A stretch of 7,915 nucleotides of DNA from assembly GCA_902783345.1 (NCBI GenBank), contig CACZQI010000072.1, positions 1-7,915 on the forward strand, read 5' to 3'. Made by a program: the position numbers and the translations under genes. Within the stretch, counting starts at the first letter, position 1. Each line of letters opens with the position of its first letter. Source of the stretch: an uncultured Erysipelotrichaceae bacterium. GTDB lineage: Bacteria > Bacillota_I > Bacilli_A > RF39 > UBA660. Below, piece by piece: positions 6,318 to 7,915 of the stretch. Below the pieces are notes generated by a model, which ran no database searches, was not told the DNA's origin, and saw only the letters and a program-made list of their open reading frames with translations.

Positions 6318-7473
6318 TGATTTATATTCTAAACCTATTACTTTAGAAAATATTACTAAAATATGGTATATCGTAAGAAAAACTTGCAAAAATAAAAGGG
6401 CAGTTGAAACATTTGCTTTAAATGAAAATACTAATTTATTAAATATTTATAATATTTTAAAAAGCAATTCTTATATTCCTGGTAGATTTATTTTATTTGT
6501 TATTTTAAGACCTAAACCTAGACTTGTTATGTCTCAATCAATAACTGATAAAATAGTTAATCATTTTGTAGCAAATTATTATTTAACTCCACTTTTATCT
6601 AAAAAATTAATTGACCAAAATGTAGCAACTAGAAAAGGTTATGGAACTAGTTATGCTTTAAAATATATAAAAGATTATCTTAATAGTTTAATTCAAAATA
6701 GTAATGATAATATTTATTGTTTGAAATTAGACATTAAAAAATATTTTTATAATATTAATCATGAAATATTATTAAACAAATTAAAAAAAGATATTAAAGA
6801 TAATAATATAGTAAATATAATTAAAGCAATTATATCTGAAACTAATAAACCTTATATTAATGAATTTATAGATATTTATAATAATAATTTTAAGTTAGAT
6901 ATTCCTTATTATACTAAAGATACAGGTTTATCTATTGGTGCTCAATCAAGCCAATTTTTAGCTATTTATTTTTTAAATGATTTAGACCATTATATTAAAG
7001 AAATATTAAAGTGTAAGTATTATATAAGATATCAAGATGATATGGTTATTTTTGATAATGATAAAGATAGATTAAAGTTAGTATGGAATAAGGTTAAATC
7101 TATTTTAAATAAAGAATATCTTGATTTAAATAAAAAGAGTAATATTTATAATATGAAAAATGGTATTAGTTTTTTAGGTTATAATTATAAAGTTATAAAT
7201 AATAAATTATATATAAATTATAATAAAAAAACATATAAAAGAATAAATAATAAATTAAAATATTTATTTAATAATAAAATAGATAATTATTATAAATCTT
7301 ATGCTAGTTATTATGGTTATTTAAGTTATATTAATAAAAATATTGTAAGGAATTTTATAATGAATAGTAATGAAAAATATGAGTTTTTAAAAGAAAAATA
7401 TAATAATTATGTAATTATTATTAAAGATAAAGGGTTTTATAATGTTTATAATGATGACGCTATTATTATTTGA
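6307..7473 (+). CDS. Diversity-generating retroelement reverse transcriptase
   Basis: This enzyme copies a template-repeat RNA with errors at adenines, and the cDNA then replaces the variable region. The finger motif is at 69-81 (PKPRLVMSQSITD). The first catalytic aspartate is D142 (KLDIKKYFYNINH). The diagnostic motif at 210-216 is IGAQSSQ: most RTs have QGxxxSP here, whereas DGR enzymes have [I/V/L]GxxxSQ. The active site YQDD is at 242-245 (KYYIRYQDDMVIF). The thumb region has NGISFLGY (285-292), and ASYYGYLSYIN (333-343) resembles the conserved C-terminal DGR-RT motif. There is no maturase or endonuclease domain. From about residue 354 the chain begins a MutS-I-like domain that is cut by TGA after DDAIII. 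The frame stays open beyond it. The start overlaps avd. Confidence 0.93.
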   Translation: MLNNDLYSKPITLENITKIWYIVRKTCKNKRAVETFALNENTNLLNIYNILKSNSYIPGRFILFVILRPKPRLVMSQSITDKIVNHFVANYYLTPLLSKKLIDQNVATRKGYGTSYALKYIKDYLNSLIQNSNDNIYCLKLDIKKYFYNINHEILLNKLKKDIKDNNIVNIIKAIISETNKPYINEFIDIYNNNFKLDIPYYTKDTGLSIGAQSSQFLAIYFLNDLDHYIKEILKCKYYIRYQDDMVIFDNDKDRLKLVWNKVKSILNKEYLDLNKKSNIYNMKNGISFLGYNYKVINNKLYINYNKKTYKRINNKLKYLFNNKIDNYYKSYASYYGYLSYINKNIVRNFIMNSNEKYEFLKEKYNNYVIIIKDKGFYNVYNDDAIII

Positions 7474-7785
7474 AATCTTTTAAGGTATAAATATAAAGAT
7501 GGAAATATAGTTAGTTTTGGGATTAGTGCTTATAATAATGTTATTTCTTTATTAGATAGAGTTAGTTTAAATTATGTTATTTATGAAAACGATGAAAACG
7601 TAATAATTAATGACATAGAAAATGGTAATTATAATATTATACTTAACCTTTGTAAGAAAAATTTTGATAAGTATTTAGAAGAAATTGATATAAGAAAAAA
7701 ATTAGATTATTTGTTAAAACATGGTGATGTTAAAAAAATTAGAAATATTTTAGATAGTGAGATAGAGTATTTAAAGAATAATTAG
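7474..7785 (+). pseudogene. In-frame continuation of the RT: second half of a MutS-like (msl-type) domain after TGA
   Basis: Directly after the RT stop the same frame stays open for 103 codons to TAG at 7783-7785, with codon use like the RT. Joined across the TGA, the protein reads KEKYNNYVIIIKDKGFYNV, then YNDDAIII-(TGA)-NLLRYKYKDG, then VSFGISAYNNVISLLDRV and NYVIYEN. This follows MutS domain I (LFFRMGDFYELFYDDA, later GVPYH and CEQ) in order and spacing. A Trp at the TGA would fit as a one-base change from TGG. No ATG or other good start lies early in this segment, so independent translation is unlikely. Options are a recent nonsense mutation, a sequencing error or stop readthrough. A MutS-like gene (msl) is a known DGR accessory. 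Uninterrupted, the fusion would be 492 residues. Confidence 0.6.
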
Positions 7786-7806
7786 TTAGAACCTACATTG
7801 TAAACT

Positions 7807-7834
7807 AAAAGTTCACTTTTTGTGAACTTTTTTT
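7807..7834 (+). terminator. Intrinsic terminator ending the DGR unit
   Basis: AAAAGTTCAC (7807-7816) and GTGAACTTTT (7822-7831) form a perfect 10-bp stem with a T5 loop and an uninterrupted T-tract to 7834. It lies 21 bases after the TAG at 7785, not after the TGA at 7473, which supports 7474-7785 having been part of the RT gene. Confidence 0.9.
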
Positions 7835-7879
7835 GTTTATAAGGAAAGTGCGTTTTTTGAAAAAAATTAATCTTATCTA

Positions 7880-7908
7880 TAGACGAACATATGTACTTGC
7901 AGTATAAT
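7880..7908 (+). promoter_or_regulatory. Probable SOS-type promoter with LexA-like box, facing a gene beyond the window
   Basis: TATAAT (7903-7908) lies 17 bases after TAGACG (7880-7885), a 4-of-6 match to TTGACA. Between them CGAACATATGTACT (7884-7897) matches 12 of 14 bases of the LexA/DinR operator CGAACATATGTTCG. An operator between -35 and -10 is the classical arrangement for repression. The controlled gene is outside the window. Confidence 0.5.
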
Positions 7909-7915
7909 TAACTTA

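Noticed and set aside
5752..7473. Retron or group II intron
   Set aside because: The RT has the DGR-type IGxxxSQ motif and no maturase or endonuclease domain, an Avd-like partner lies next to it, and the upstream gene has a VR-type tail. These fit a DGR better than a retron ncRNA-RT pair or an intron.
1..7915. TGA read as tryptophan throughout (Mollicutes code)
   Set aside because: About eleven tryptophans in six genes are all TGG, and no gene other than the RT and target shows an open frame past TGA. An AT-rich genome with this code would use mostly TGA.

Overview
The window reads as a chromosomal segment of a low-GC Firmicutes-type bacterium, most likely an uncultured gut Bacilli/Mollicutes-related lineage. 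The DNA is strongly AT-rich, the intrinsic terminators are short hairpins with T-tracts, several genes have GGAGG-type ribosome sites, and the SOS-like boxes match the Bacillus LexA (DinR) consensus. Every tryptophan codon I could read inside the genes is TGG, which argues for the standard bacterial code rather than the Mollicutes code.

Left part (1-3929) is ordinary chromosome. It holds the 3' end of an FtsK/SpoIIIE DNA translocase gene with a bidirectional terminator, then a leftward gene of unknown function. Two rightward membrane-protein genes follow: a small multi-pass protein and a DUF3267-type HExxH putative metalloprotease. Next is a redox pair, a membrane-tethered thioredoxin-like protein (CPYC) and a thioredoxin-reductase-like flavoprotein. 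The reductase keeps its FAD and CATC motifs but appears to have lost the usual NADPH-binding signatures.

Right part (about 3990-7835) is a diversity-generating retroelement (DGR). A promoter at 4058-4085 drives a secreted or membrane-tethered surface protein made of a signal segment, a TasA/camelysin-like domain and three cysteine-rich modules. Its last 50 codons (5599-5748) switch abruptly to GC-rich sequence in which 46 of 50 codons end in C or T. That is the expected footprint of adenine-directed mutagenesis of AAY codons in a DGR variable region (VR). Downstream come a structured 188-base spacer with two long stem-loops, an Avd-like small basic helical protein, and a reverse transcriptase with the DGR hallmark IGAQSSQ and a YQDD active site. 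The avd and RT genes overlap by 11 bases, and the unit ends in a strong terminator at 7807-7834.

Three features make this DGR unusual. No template repeat (TR) is visible anywhere in the window, so the template must lie outside it. The RT reading frame continues past an in-frame TGA (7471-7473) for 103 more sense codons; the residues on either side together resemble domain I of MutS, suggesting an RT-MutS-like (msl-type) fusion that is interrupted or read through. LexA-like boxes lie on both sides of the unit: a near-perfect one at 3993-4004 and a degenerate one inside a promoter at 7880-7908 that faces a gene beyond the window.
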